A DNA stretch of 64,000 nucleotides from NCBI GenBank assembly GCA_008009225.1, contig CM017765.1:8060001-8124000 (forward strand), written 5' to 3'. Below, piece by piece: positions 43,459 to 55,066 of this stretch. A program made the position numbers and the translations under genes. Each line of letters begins with the position of its first letter. Position 1 is the first letter of the stretch. The notes under the pieces are model-generated. The model did not search any database and was not told the DNA's origin. It worked only from the letters and a program-made list of their open reading frames with translations. Origin of the DNA: Acer yangbiense. Its lineage: Eukaryota; Streptophyta; Magnoliopsida; Sapindales; Sapindaceae.

Positions 43459-43870
43459 TGTAAGGTCCTCATATTTTGATTGGCTTATTTCATTGACAAC
43501 CCACATTTTGGGATGTCTATGTAATGGGTAGCTTAGGTTCTCATTGACAAGCTTCCAAGCATCCTAGTGACTTCAAGAGAAAGAACGAAAGGTAAATCAC
43601 TTGACTTGCCTCTTGAAAAGATTAGTTGCACACACACACACTTTTTCATCTATGTTTTATTCATCTTGCATTTGTGCTTCAGTTCTTATATGTGTGCATT
43701 CTTCACACTTCACACTTGCACCTCTTTGTTGGATTTTGTTGTGTGATAATGTCTAGTAATTCGTTTCCGTTTATGTGATCGAAAACGTCCGTGCTTGCAC
43801 GATGATGTGTATGTCTTAGCACGATGGTTGACCATTTGAGAAGGTCCTATTCTTCTCTTGGATAAGTGTT
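43459..43870 (+). repeat. 3' LTR start of element C
   Basis: TGTAAGGTCCTCATATTTTG... resembles the family M LTR start through the CA tract (43627) and the TTCGTTTCC...CGAAAACGTCCG motif near 43760-43800. Homology is not seen beyond about 43870, so the rest is diverged or replaced. Confidence 0.65.
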
Positions 43871-44443
43871 AGATTTGGTTTGGTTGTTTGGAGTAAAGTG
43901 TCTAGTTTAAAAAGATTAGATTTCAATGATTTTCAAAACTGACATTTGTATGGTCTTGTGACCATAACTTTAGATTCATTGATCTTAAAAGCATTTGATC
44001 AACTCTTTGGATTGGGTAGAAATACCAACTCTCAACTCGTTGTTTGATTTTCAAATTAATTTGATGTTTTAAATTATATTGATTCCCTTTTGGGTTGAGT
44101 AGGAATACCAACTCTCAAATCAAGTTGGGATTAGATATCTCCTTAGATTAGGTAGAAATACCAACTCTCAATTTGAGTAGAGATACCCACATTTAGGTGA
44201 CTAAGGAAGCTATCTTGAATGGGAGGGATGCGTTAAGAAAATACCAATTCGACACATCTCGACTAAAAAATGGTAGGGGTGGATTGAGAAAACACCAATC
44301 CAAGCCATCTTTACTATTTTCAATCTATCTATGCTTAAAGGCAAATTCTCTCACAAACCAACCATTGTAGTTGTGTAGTTGAGAACCTAGTGTTTGAGTG
44401 AACCCTCTCATAAACCGATCATTGTAGTTGTGTAGTAGAAGGT
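43871..44443. repeat. Unassigned sequence with short degenerate minisatellite
   Basis: The block AATACCAACTCTCAA recurs near 44022, 44105 and 44157, each with a preceding GGTAG/GAGTAG. Related AAAATACCAATTC and AAAACACCAATCC blocks follow near 44240-44310. No gene is recognised. The A2 insertion starts at 44444, and its TSD copy AAGGT closes this stretch. Confidence 0.5.
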
Positions 44444-46404
44444 TGTTAGGATTATGCTCAATAGCAAGAGCGTAATATTGTAATTGACAATCTTTTTCAT
44501 ATTAATAAAGTGATTTCTGGTTTAACAAATCTTATAGCATTTATAGTTTAATATTATAATTGTCAAAGTAAATAATCATAAGGTCTAAAGACTATGAGAA
44601 AAGAAGAATTGTTCGTACATCTGGATATGTATGAGGTAGACACAATTCTTTAGTTAGTCTTGAATAATGTTCACAACTTAAGTTAAAGGTTGGGCACCTT
44701 TATCTTGTTAAAGTTGTAGAATTCTTTTGCTAGCATTTGAGTGGGATCAAATGAGATATGATGAGTCTAAAATCATCAGAGTGTCTTCGAGTAAAAGAAA
44801 CTAGTGCACTGGGTGCATTGAATTGGATCACAATGAAAAGCTTTATCTAGAACCGTCAATAGATAATAGTCTTTTCATTATCAGGACAATCGAAGAGTCT
44901 ATCTTAATCCTAAGATAAATGATGGACTTATGGTTGCAAGTGGTATCATTTGAGTTATCAATGAGTACGACTATATAGCATAGTCTATCCTCAATAGTTT
45001 GGTGATATTCATTTGTTAATCGATAGAGGACTTCATTTATAGATATGGACATCGTGGCTCCATTTATTAAATGAGAGTATAATATCATCATATGGATGTT
45101 TCGAGGTAATTGGATATTAAATCTCAACGTTGAGTTTTCGATAGTGACTATTGAAGCTTAAATTTAGATAGCCCGCCAAGATCCTCAATCCACACGGACT
45201 TGCATGGATCACTTGATATATTCTACCGGACCAATTTATGGGTCCATCTAGAATTGCATTTAATATATTAAGAATATAATTTGCACATTATTAAGTTAAT
45301 GGGCTGATCAATTATATTAATATATTAATGAAAGGCATGTGGGCTTGTTTCTTTTAGTAAGAATGGGTCTGGTTCACATGTGGGCTTTTTATTTAAAGTC
45401 CAATGGATTAAATAAAATAAGGAAACAATATTTGACCCTTATATTCTATGTGGGGTGGCAAGGCTATGTATATAGTCAAAAATATTATTTTATTTTATTG
45501 TTTGATTAAATGAGAATTAATTAATTATTTAATTAAGAAACAAAATCTTTTTCTGATTAGGAAATATGTTTCCTAGAGTTATACTATATGTATACTAAAA
45601 GTAAAAGACTTGTTTGGTAAGAAAATAAATAATTAAGTTTATTTATTTAATCAAATAAGAAGTCTTTTTATTAAGTCAATAAAAGAATAAAATACTTATG
45701 AGTTAAATTAGGGTTAGGATTCTAAAGTTGATTGAAATTAGGGCAAAGCACAAATCCTTTTTGGAAGAGGATTTTCGGCCAACCCTAATTGTATCACAAG
45801 TAGGATTCGGCTAACCCTAAAGGAAGAAGAGAAGAAATTTCGACCACCTATATAATATATGCTATAGAATTGGGCCACCTCTCTGGTTCACTGAATCAAT
45901 TTTCTTCTTCTTCTCAACTCATAGAAAAGTGTTTGATTATTCTACCAAGACATAAAAGAGAGAAGAGATTATTCTTTTGATGGTACACTAATTGTTTGTT
46001 CATCAATAAGCTTGTGTGTACAACATCGAATTAGGTTCACGCGAGTTTCGATCATTAGATTGAGAACTCAAAAGTGACCGGAATAATCTTTGTGGTCTTT
46101 TGATTGTTTTGTGACTAACAAAAGAAAAAAAAAGTTTGTTTGTCCATTCTCAAGTACGCAATTCAAAGAAAAGGGAGACCACGCTCCTAGGCGATTCACG
46201 TTCATGCTAGGATTGAAGATCTTGCGGATTACCATCGACGTAAGTCAATCGGATCACGCGACAAAAGGTATTCTACTTTTTGTTACTTTATATATGGTTA
46301 ATTAATTTAAAGGGTTAAGGTTCATAAAAATGAAAAATTTTAAAACATACTAAACTTGTTTTTAGTCTCGCTTCCGCTACGTTGTACTACGATTTTTCCC
46401 TACA
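44444..46404 (+). repeat. 5' LTR of A2, with internal deletion
   Basis: 1,961 bp. Relative to the 3' LTR, about 301 bp are missing near 45152, with CTATTGAA at the junction. That octamer occurs at both sides of the missing segment in the 3' LTR (about 52388 and 52678). The antisense frame is cut to 44843-45127. Confidence 0.92.
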
Positions 46405-46406
46405 AT

Positions 46407-46419
46407 TGGTATTAGAGCC
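46407..46419 (+). promoter_or_regulatory. tRNA-Met primer binding site of A2
   Basis: TGGTATTAGAGCC, one mismatch to the tRNA-Met complement, 2 bp after the LTR. Confidence 0.85.
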
Positions 46420-46784
46420 TAGGTTGTACCCTTTTAATTAATTAACGTATATATACGTGAATCTATTTCTTTTTATTGTGATTATGCATGTTTAGAAAGA
46501 GATGGCACTATAGGTATTCGCATATATAATTACATGTGAATGTATGGATTTATGTATGTTATTATTTTATAAGTGGATTGTTGTTGCTCGATTTTGGTCC
46601 TAGAATTTCAATGTATTTTTTGTTTCGGGTTTGTAACAAGAAGGGTGGTCTATCATCGCCATAATTCCTTCTTGGTAGTTGCTATTTTTTTTATTTTAGT
46701 GTATTAATATTATGTGCAGTTTTTTTTTATTGTATTAAATTTAGGTGCAGTTTTTATTGTAAAAAATTACTGTAGTGATTAAAA

Positions 46785-46816
<32 letters not shown>

Positions 46817-47823
46817 CTGCAGTATTATATTAGTTTATATACTGCTGTAATGTAATCGGGTATTGAAGATTCGAAGACATGAAGAAAAGGAAGCAACCGG
46901 AACCAAGAACGAGCACCGTGCGCACCCTAGGAGTGCATTGGGCTGCGCATGGCAAGCCCAAATCATGGTGGGCTGCGCACGGCAGCCCTATATGCTCTCA
47001 TGGGCTGCGCACGGCAGCCCCTTTGTGGGGTTGTGGGGTGTGCATGTCTATGGGGGGCAGCCGAGGGATGAGCGTATGGTTGATGGCCACTTGAAGATCT
47101 TGTATTCCTAAGCAATTGTAATTTACTTGCTTTTCTAGGATGGACCAAAATTGTTGCTATTTATTTTTTGCATAAATATTACAATATTTGTTATTGTATG
47201 ATAACATAACATATAGAATAGGAGTGCCACTCATATATCTCTTTTGGTATGAACATGCATTGAATGATTTAGGTATCTAAATTGGCATCTAGATAACTTG
47301 GTAAATCATTCTATGGGATTTAATCACACGCCTTAAATAATTGAGTGGGAGAAGGTGTTTTGTAACACCTATGGCCTCCAAGGTTGGTTGAGCTTTATTA
47401 TTTATTGGTAATCCCCCCAAGGGGCATCCATGAATGGAATTTAGCAAAATACTTCCTTACAAGGATAGACTAGACAATGGACTCAAATGAGATCTACTCC
47501 CCAATGAGGGATTTTCGTGAGAGAAAATTGAGGGTCGATATCTTGGTAACACACTCAATGTAATTTTATTGATATCCTCCCAAGAGTTCTTGTCAGTAAA
47601 ATTGCAAGGCTAAAATTGAAAACGATGGTTGTTATGTTAACAATTAGGTGGGACCTAGTCTAACTAGTAAATGGTGCGAACTCCCAAAGGAGGCGTAACA
47701 TTTATGGGTGTTGGATCACCGTTGAATTTTTATGATTGAGTTATTTATTTAATTCAAGATAAATATTTAAAAGTGCTTTATAATGATTAGTTACTCATAT
47801 AATTTTTGTTTTATTCAGAAATC
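46420..47823 (+). other. Leader of A2 with tandem hairpins and uORF
   Basis: Contains a TA microsatellite near 46785-46811, three GGGCTGC...GCAGCCC hairpin units at 46940-47020 plus a degenerate fourth, and a 71-codon uORF (46879-47094) with the same C-terminal RGMSVWLMAT as A1. The rest of the leader closely matches A1 and A3. Confidence 0.65.
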
Positions 47824-48456
47824 ATGACCCCATCACTTATGAACATCCTGAAAGATAACACTTTAACTGGAGATAATTATGTCACATGGAAAAGGAAAAT
47901 TGGGTTGTTGCTGCAAAGTGAAAAACATAAGTTTGTTCTAACTACTCCTAAACCACCTGCTCCTAATAATGAATCTAGCATAGTGCAAAGAGATGAGTAT
48001 GAGCAGTGGAAGACTTCAGATGATATGGCCAAATGTTACATTATGGCTACTATCTCCGACGTGTTGCAACAGCAGCATGAAGGAATGGAGTCTGCTGCTG
48101 ATATAATGATGTCTCTAGAGGAGATGTTTACTATGAAGTCTAGGACGACTAAGAGAGAGACAGTGACTGCTTTTATGAATCTTAGGATGAAACCTGGACA
48201 GGCTGTGAAGGATCACATGATGAAAGTCATAGCACATCTCAACATTGCTGAACTGCATGGCGCTGAGATAGATGGTGAGACAAAAATTGATACGGTTATC
48301 AATTCATTGTCAGATTCCTTTGATCAGTTCAAATTGGACTACACTTTGAACAAAAAGGAATACACCTTACAAGGCCTAATGCAAGATGTTCAAAGTGCTG
48401 AAAAGATCCTTGTGAAAAGCAAAGGTCAAGAAACAACAGAAGAAAAAGCAACTTAG
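47824..48456 (+). pseudogene. gag: Gag of A2, frameshifted
   Basis: From ATG 47824 (MTPSLMNILKDN...) it follows the A1 gag closely up to the basic C-terminal region. There it lacks 53 bp that A1 has between two GGTCAAG repeats. The shift brings in a TAG at 48454. The zinc knuckle CFLCGEKGHWKRNC is present downstream (about 48490-48531) in another frame. A product would be a gag without its nucleic-acid-binding knuckle. Confidence 0.85.
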
Positions 48457-51400
48457 GCCTACCAAGAAGGTAACCAAGATCAAAGGGAAATGCTTCCTTT
48501 GTGGTGAAAAGGGACATTGGAAAAGAAATTGCCCAAAGTCCCAGAATAAGAAGGAAGAAGGTAATGTTAATTATCTTGAAACATGTTTTATGGCAGATTC
48601 TACTGATTCTTGGATCATAGACTCTAGAGCCACTAATCATGTTTGTTATTCCTTGCAGGGGTTCCAAGAAAGGAGAAGGCTGAGTAAGAATGAAATCAAT
48701 TTGCGCTTGGGCAACGGAACATTAGTGTCTGCAAGTGCAGTGGGAGATATTAGAGTTTATTTGGATTCTAGAAGGCATTTAGATTTGATAGACGTTTATT
48801 ATGTACCTCAATTCAAGAGGAATTTAATTACAGTTTCTTGTTTAAATAAATTTGGATATTCGGTTACTTTTAATAAAGTTTTTATTATTAGTAAGAATGA
48901 CAAAATTATTTGCCAAGGTACATTGGAAAATGGTCTATACTTCTTGCATAGAAATATCTCTCACTCGTTAGACACAGAATTAATGGAACCTGATCATAAA
49001 AGAGTAAAATTATCAATAGATGAAACCTACCTATGGCATTTACGCCTAGGTCATATTAACCTTAATAGGATTAAAAGATTGGTATGTGACGGACCTTTAA
49101 GTGACTTAAAGGTTGATGATCTACCAACTTGTAAATCTTGTTTGGAAGGTAAAATGACCAAAAGGTCGTTCTTGGCCAAAGGTGCAAGAGCCACTGAATG
49201 TTTAGGATTGATACACATTGATGTATGTGGACCTATGAGCATTCAAGCTAGAGGTGGATATGAGTACTTCATCACCTTCACAGATGATTACTCGAGATTT
49301 GGCTATGTGTATCTCATGCGACATAAGTCGGATGCTTTTGACATGTTCAAAGCATTCAAAGCTGAAGTAGAAAATCAGCTTGAGAAACACATAAAAATCT
49401 TGAGATCTGATCGTGGTAGAGAATATTTATCTGGTGAGTTTCAGCAATATCTTATTGATAATGGGATAGTTTCTCAGTTTTCTGCACCAGGAACACCTCA
49501 ACAGAATGGGGTGGCAGAAAGGAGAAATAGAACTCTTTTGGATATGGTTAGGTCTATGTTGAGTTATTCAACACTTCCTATTTCATTTTGGGGATATGCT
49601 TTACAAACTGCTATATACATTCTAAACGATGTACCATCTAAGTCAGTTCCTCAAACACCGCATGAGTTGTGGACTGGGCACAAGCCTAGTTTACAACACT
49701 TAAGGATATTTGGTTGTCCTGCGCATGTGTTAAAAGGAAAGACAGAAAAGATGGAGTCCCATTCAGAAACATGTATATTTGTAGGGTATCCAAAAGAAAC
49801 TAAAGGATATTATTTCTATAATCCTTCAGAAATTAAAGTATTTGTTTCGACAAATGCTAAATTTCTGGAAAAGGACTATATGAATGATTTTGTACCTAGA
49901 AGTAGAATTGTCCTGAATGAGATGTCAGGAGATACAATTCCACGAGAGGTTACACAACTTAACCCAATTGTACGTTTCGATCCAACACAAGATAAACAAC
50001 CTGCCATTCCTCGTCGTAGTGGGAGGGTTAGAACACAACCTGAAAGATACATCGGTCTAGGAGAATCAGTGGAGAATCTCCCGGACGATGATGATCCCTA
50101 CACGTATAAGGAAGCAATGGAGGATGTTGATAGTCGCCATTGGCAAAAGGCAATGCAATATGAGATTAAATCTATGTTCGATAACAAAGTCTGGTCCCTT
50201 GTAGACTTGCCTAAAGGGATAAAACCCATTGGGTGCAAGTGGGTATACAAGAGGAAAAGAGGTATGGATGGAAAGGTGGAAACCTTTAATGCTAGATTGG
50301 TAGCTAAAGGGTATACACAGAAAGAAGGTATCGATTACAAGGAAACCTTCTCTCCTGTGGCCATGCATAAATCCATTAGGATACTCTTGTCCATTGCAGC
50401 ATCTTTAAATATAGAGATTTGGCAAATGGACGTCAAGACAGCTTTCTTTAATTGAAGTCTTGACGAAAGCATCTACATGATGCAACCAGAAGGATTCATT
50501 GAAAAGGGCCAAATGGAAAAGGTATGCAAGTTGCAGAAATCCATATATGGATTAAAGCAAGCATCCAGATCCTGGAACATAAGGTTCGATCAAGCTGTCA
50601 AAGGTTTTGGATTTATTCAGAATCCTGACGAACCTTGTGTATACAAAAGGATTAAGGGTGACAAGTTGGTTTTCCTGATTCTTTATGTTGATGATATACT
50701 ACTTATTGGAAACGATGTAGGTGTATTGACATCAGTAAAAGAATGGTTAGCAAAACAATTTGATATGAAGGACTTAGGAGAAGCAAGTTTTATTCTAGGT
50801 ATCCAAGTAATAAGGGATAGAAAGAATAAAACGATTGCATTATCCCAAGCTTCATACATAGACAAGATCTTGTCTAAGTTTTCGATGCAGGATTCCAAGA
50901 AGGGTATGTTACCTTTCAGACATGGAATCAAACTTTCTAAGGAACAAGTTCCTAAGAATGAGCATGAAGAGCAATTCATGAGTAGAGTTCCATATGCCTC
51001 AGCAGTTGGCAGTCTTATGTATGCAATGCTCTGCACTAGACTAGATATTTGTTTTGCTGTTGGCATAGTTAGCAGGTTTCAATCGAAACCTGGTCCTGAT
51101 CACTGGACGGCAGTCAAGCATATTTTCAAGTATCTCAAGAGAACGAGAGATAGTATGCTTGTATATTCTGGAGGGGATTTAATTCCCGTTGGGTATACAG
51201 ATTCTGATTTCCAATCAGATTTTGACTCCAGAAAATCCACATCAGGGGCTGTGTTTACTATTGGAGGAGGAGCAGTCATATGGAGGAGTATCAAGCAATC
51301 TTGTATTGCTGATTCCACCATGGAAGCTGAGTATGTTGCTGCATGCGAGGCTGCCGAAGAGGCTGTTTAGCTCCACCAATTCTTGATAGACTTCGAAGTG

Positions 51401-51670
51401 GTTCCTAGTGCGAATAAGCAGATCACTATCTACTGTGACAACAGTGGAGCAGTGGCTAATTCAAAAGAACCAAGAAGTCACAAGAGAGGAAAACACATTG
51501 AAATAAAGTATCATCTTTTAAGGGAGATTGTTCAAAGGGGTGACGTGACGATTACCAAAATTGCGTCAGTAGAAAATCTAGCGAATCCCTTCACAAAGGC
51601 TCTACCTCAGAAGAGTTTCGATGGGCATCTAGAGAACATGGGCAACAGAGATATGACACATTTGCTATAG
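48457..51670 (+). pseudogene. pol: Pol of A2 (zinc knuckle-PR-IN-RT-RH), near complete
   Basis: One long frame (48590-50455) covers protease, pre-integrase HLRLGHI near 49040, integrase (FTDDYSRFGY near 49280, NGVAERRNRTLLDM near 49510) and the first half of RT (KWVYKRKRG near 50240). The protease motif reads DSRATNH, with Arg for the Gly next to the catalytic Asp. A TGA at about 50453 (GGA to TGA) interrupts it. RT resumes at 50477 with LYVDDILLIGND near 50685, and RNase H DSTMEAEYVAA near 51310 is followed by a TAG (TGG to TAG) at about 51368. The final part is 51383-51670. The integrase frame also shows LRSDRGREY for the usual RGGEY. Confidence 0.9.
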
Positions 51671-51673
51671 CGC

Positions 51674-51684
51674 AAGTGGGAGAT
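51674..51684 (+). promoter_or_regulatory. Polypurine tract of A2
   Basis: AAGTGGGAGAT next to the LTR start TGTTAGG, as in A1. Confidence 0.85.
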
Positions 51685-53946
51685 TGTTAGGATTATGCTC
51701 AATAGCAAGAGCGTAATATTGTAATTGACAATCTTTTTCATATTAATAAAGTGATTTCTGGTTTAACAAATCTTATAGCATTTATAGTTTAATATTATAA
51801 TTGTCAAAGTAAATAATCATAAGGTCTAAAGACTATGAGAAAAGAAGAATTGTTCGTACATCTGGATATGTATGAGGTAGACACAATTCTTTAGTTAGTC
51901 TTGAATAATGTTCACAACTTAAGTTAAAGGTTGGGCACCTTTATCTTGTTAAAGTTGTAGAATTCTTTTGCTAGCATTTGAGTGGGATCAAATGAGATAT
52001 GATGAGTGTAAAATCATCGGAGTGTCTTTGAGTAAAAGAATCTAGTGCACTGGGTGCATTGAATTGGATCACAATGAAAAGCTTTATCTAGAACCGTCAA
52101 TAGATAATAGTCTTTTCATTATCTGGACAATCGGAGAGTCTATCTTAATCCTGAGATAAATGATGGACTTATGGTTGCAAGTGGTATCATTTGAGTTATC
52201 AATAAGTACGACTATATAGCATAGTCTATTCTCGATCGTTTGGTGATATTCATTTGTTAATCGATAGAGGACTTCATTTATAGATATGGACATCGTGGCT
52301 CCATTTATTAAATGAGAGTATAATATCATCATATGGATGTTTTGAGGTAATTGGATATTAAATCTCAACGTTGAGTTTTCGATAGTGACTATTGAAAACA
52401 TGGCTTCTGGACAAGTCAAAATATCCAAGTTCAAAACGTGGTCATATGAGTAAATATAGTAACTTGGAGAGTTATAGGCGGTCTATGAACTCTTGGCGAT
52501 TACTGATATTAATCATGAGGATACACTATCTCCAACATGATTGTCTAGGGTATGAATGAGGAACATCTTCTTATTCTATCTTTATTTAAGAGTTCAATTT
52601 TAGCTCTTTAGTGGAATGAGTTAAAATTAATGGATCGGACCTAAGTGAATCATTTGTTGATTGTGGTTAGGTTATGTCTATTGAAACTTAAATTTATATA
52701 GCCCGCCAAGATCCCCAATCCACACGGACTTGCATGGATCACTTGATATATTCTACCGGACCAATTTATGGGTCCATCTAGAATTGCATTTAATATATTA
52801 AGAATATAATTTGCACATTATTAAGTTAATGGGCTGATCAATTATATTAATATATTAATGAAAGGCATGTGGGCTTGTTTCTTTTAGTAAGAATGTGTCT
52901 GGTTCACATGTGGGCTTTTTATTTAAAGTCCAATGGATTAAATAAAATAAGGAAATAATATTTGGCCCTTATATTCTGTGTGGGGTGGCAAGGCTATGTA
53001 TATAGTCAAAAATATTATTTTTTTTTATTTTTTTATTAAATGAGAATTAATTAATTTATTAATTAATTATTTAATTAAGAAACAAAATCTTTTTCTGATT
53101 AGGAAATATGTTTCCTAGAGTTATACTATATGTATACTAAAAGTAAAAGACTTGTTTGGTAAGACAATAAATAATTAAGTTTATTTGTTTAATCAAATAA
53201 GAAGTCTTTTTATTAAGTCAATAAAAGAATAAAATACTTATGAGTTAAATTAGGGTTAGGATTCTGAAGTTGATTGAAATTAGGGCAAAGCACAAATCCT
53301 TTTTGGAAGAGGATTTTCGGCCAACCCTAATTGTATCACAAGTAGGATTCGGCTAACCCTAAAGGAAGAAGAGAAGAAATTTCGGCCACCTATATAATAT
53401 ATGCTATAGAATTCGGCCACCTCTCTGGTTCACTGAATCAATTTTCTTCTTCTTCTCAACTCATAGAAAAGTGTTTGATTATTCTACCAAGACATAAAAG
53501 ACAGAAGAGATTATTCTTTTGATGGTACACTAATTGCTTGTTCATCAATAAGCTTGTGTGTACAATATCGAATTAGGTTCACACGAGTTTCGATCATTAG
53601 ATTGAGAACTCAAAAGTGACCGGAATAATCTTTGTGGTCTTTTGATTGTTTTGTGACTAACAAAAGAAAAAGAAAGTTTGTTTGTCCATTCTCAGGTACG
53701 CAATTCAAAGAAAAGGGAGACCACGCTCCTAGGTGATTCACGTTTGTGCTAGGATTGAAGATCTTACGGATTACCATCGACGTAAGTCAATCGGATCACG
53801 CGACAAAAGGTATTCTACTTTTTGTTACTTTATATATGGTTAATTAATTTAAAGGGTTAAGGTTCATAAAAAGGAAAAATTTTAAAATATACTAAACCTG
53901 TTTTTAGTCTCGCTTCCGCTGCGTTGTACTACGATTTTTCCTTACA
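51685..53946 (+). repeat. 3' LTR of A2
   Basis: 2,262 bp, TGTTAGG... to ...TCCTTACA. Antisense frame open over 116 codons (52084-52434). TSD AAGGT follows. Confidence 0.93.
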
Positions 53947-53951
53947 AAGGT

Positions 53952-55066
53952 TAGCTCAATCACACTTGATCCACATTTAAAAGGTAGATTTGGCCCTAGT
54001 TGATTAAATTGTTCTTAAATAGATAAAATGGTTCTCCCACTATTTGTGGCTTGATTGTGTCAACTCCCGCATTCATCTCATAATCATTCACACCACTTCT
54101 TGTCATCTTAATTGCATTTTAGTTTAGTTTCATTGCTATTTGCATTTAGTTCATAATTTTCCAACAAATCATCACATTTTACTTTTAATGCACTTTGATT
54201 GCTAGAGTCTAATTTAATCATTGTTAGCGACCGATCCTTATGAAACGATACCCACTAGCCACTTAATTGTTTTGAAAAGCATTTTTAAGTGCAATTTGGG
54301 ATTTATAAATAATTTTTACGGACGATTTTAAACGATAGAATCCCTTTCGTCAATAACGGGAGATAACTACTTTCACAACCCGAGAAGAAAACTCTCTACA
54401 CATGCTTATATAATGAGCATGGTGGGATTTGAACCCTTTACCACTTATGTGGAAAGGCACTACCAGCTTTGCTAAAATGCGATATGCTATGTATTTTCTT
54501 TTATACTTGAATATCACTAGATTATGAAAATTCTAGGATAAAAAAGGTAAGGATAGAATGATCGTCCTCTGTTTTACTATGCTTACTCTAAAAATTTCGG
54601 TAATAATGGATAGAGTTCAAATTCACTATAACAAAAAAAAATCCACAACTAACCATAATCCTACAAGTTTCTTCAAAATTGACCTAAGAAAAGTCATTTT
54701 GGTTTAGCAAGGGCCTAACAAAAGCTATTCCATTTTACAATCACGTGATACTCTCATAATGTAACACACATGATATTAAGTAGTTTACAAAAATTTAAAA
54801 CATTCTTAATTTCTTACGAACAGCTCAACCCTATCAATTTCACTTGACCAAATGCTATTTCATGGTACTGTAAGTCTTATGCATATTTAAACATACAAAA
54901 CTCATAATTAAAACATAAGCATGAAAACAAAACGACAAAAATACTTACTTGAATTTCCAGCCATGTCGTGTCAAATTTTTGTTGGATGATGAAAGATTCA
55001 AAAGTGAGTGCTTTCCAATAGTTGAGAGCTTTTCCTGAAAAAGACAAAAGGTAGAGAGAGAGTCAT
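53952..55066. other. Unassigned older sequence between A2 and A3
   Basis: It continues the pre-A2 sequence. It has no ORF of note. It includes a SINE-like unit (54340-54480, listed separately). The portion from about 54600 may belong to the minus-strand copia element whose end is at 63754, since A3 interrupts it, but I cannot fix a boundary. Confidence 0.4.
54340..54480 (-). mobile_element. Possible tRNA-derived SINE
   Basis: On the minus strand an A box TAGCAAAGCTGGTAG (54474-54460) and a B box GGTTCAAATCC (54435-54425) are spaced as in tRNA genes, and the flanking GCAT/ATGC can pair like part of an acceptor stem. The cloverleaf is otherwise poor, so a SINE head or decayed tRNA-like copy is more likely than a functional tRNA. 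I could not find a TSD or a clear 3' end. Confidence 0.5.

Larger units (their letters stand above)
41535..43870 (+). mobile_element. C: gag-only Sirevirus-like element remnant
   Basis: From left to right: an inverted LTR fragment with an internal duplication, the C-terminal gag with one zinc knuckle, about 1.2 kb of noncoding sequence with purine tracts, a PPT (43448-43458) and the start of a 3' LTR (43459 on). As in E1, pol is absent and the noncoding 3' region is the Sirevirus type. LTR homology to family M fades after about 43870. The 5' LTR in its normal orientation, the PBS and the N-terminal gag are missing. No TSD is found. Confidence 0.75.
44444..53946 (+). mobile_element. A2: full-length Tork-like copia element
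   Basis: 9,503 bp, with LTRs of 1,961 and 2,262 bp, PBS, leader hairpins, gag, pol and PPT. A perfect TSD AAGGT lies at 44439-44443 and 53947-53951. The 5' LTR is about 301 bp shorter because of one internal deletion. Pol is the least damaged of the three family A copies. Gag is frameshifted and the protease motif is altered. Confidence 0.93.

Noticed and set aside
43871..44443. Remainder of the element C 3' LTR
   Set aside because: No alignment to other family M LTRs is visible beyond about 43870, so I do not assign it.
54425..54480. Functional tRNA gene
   Set aside because: A and B boxes are present but the acceptor and anticodon stems do not fold well; a SINE-like origin is more likely.
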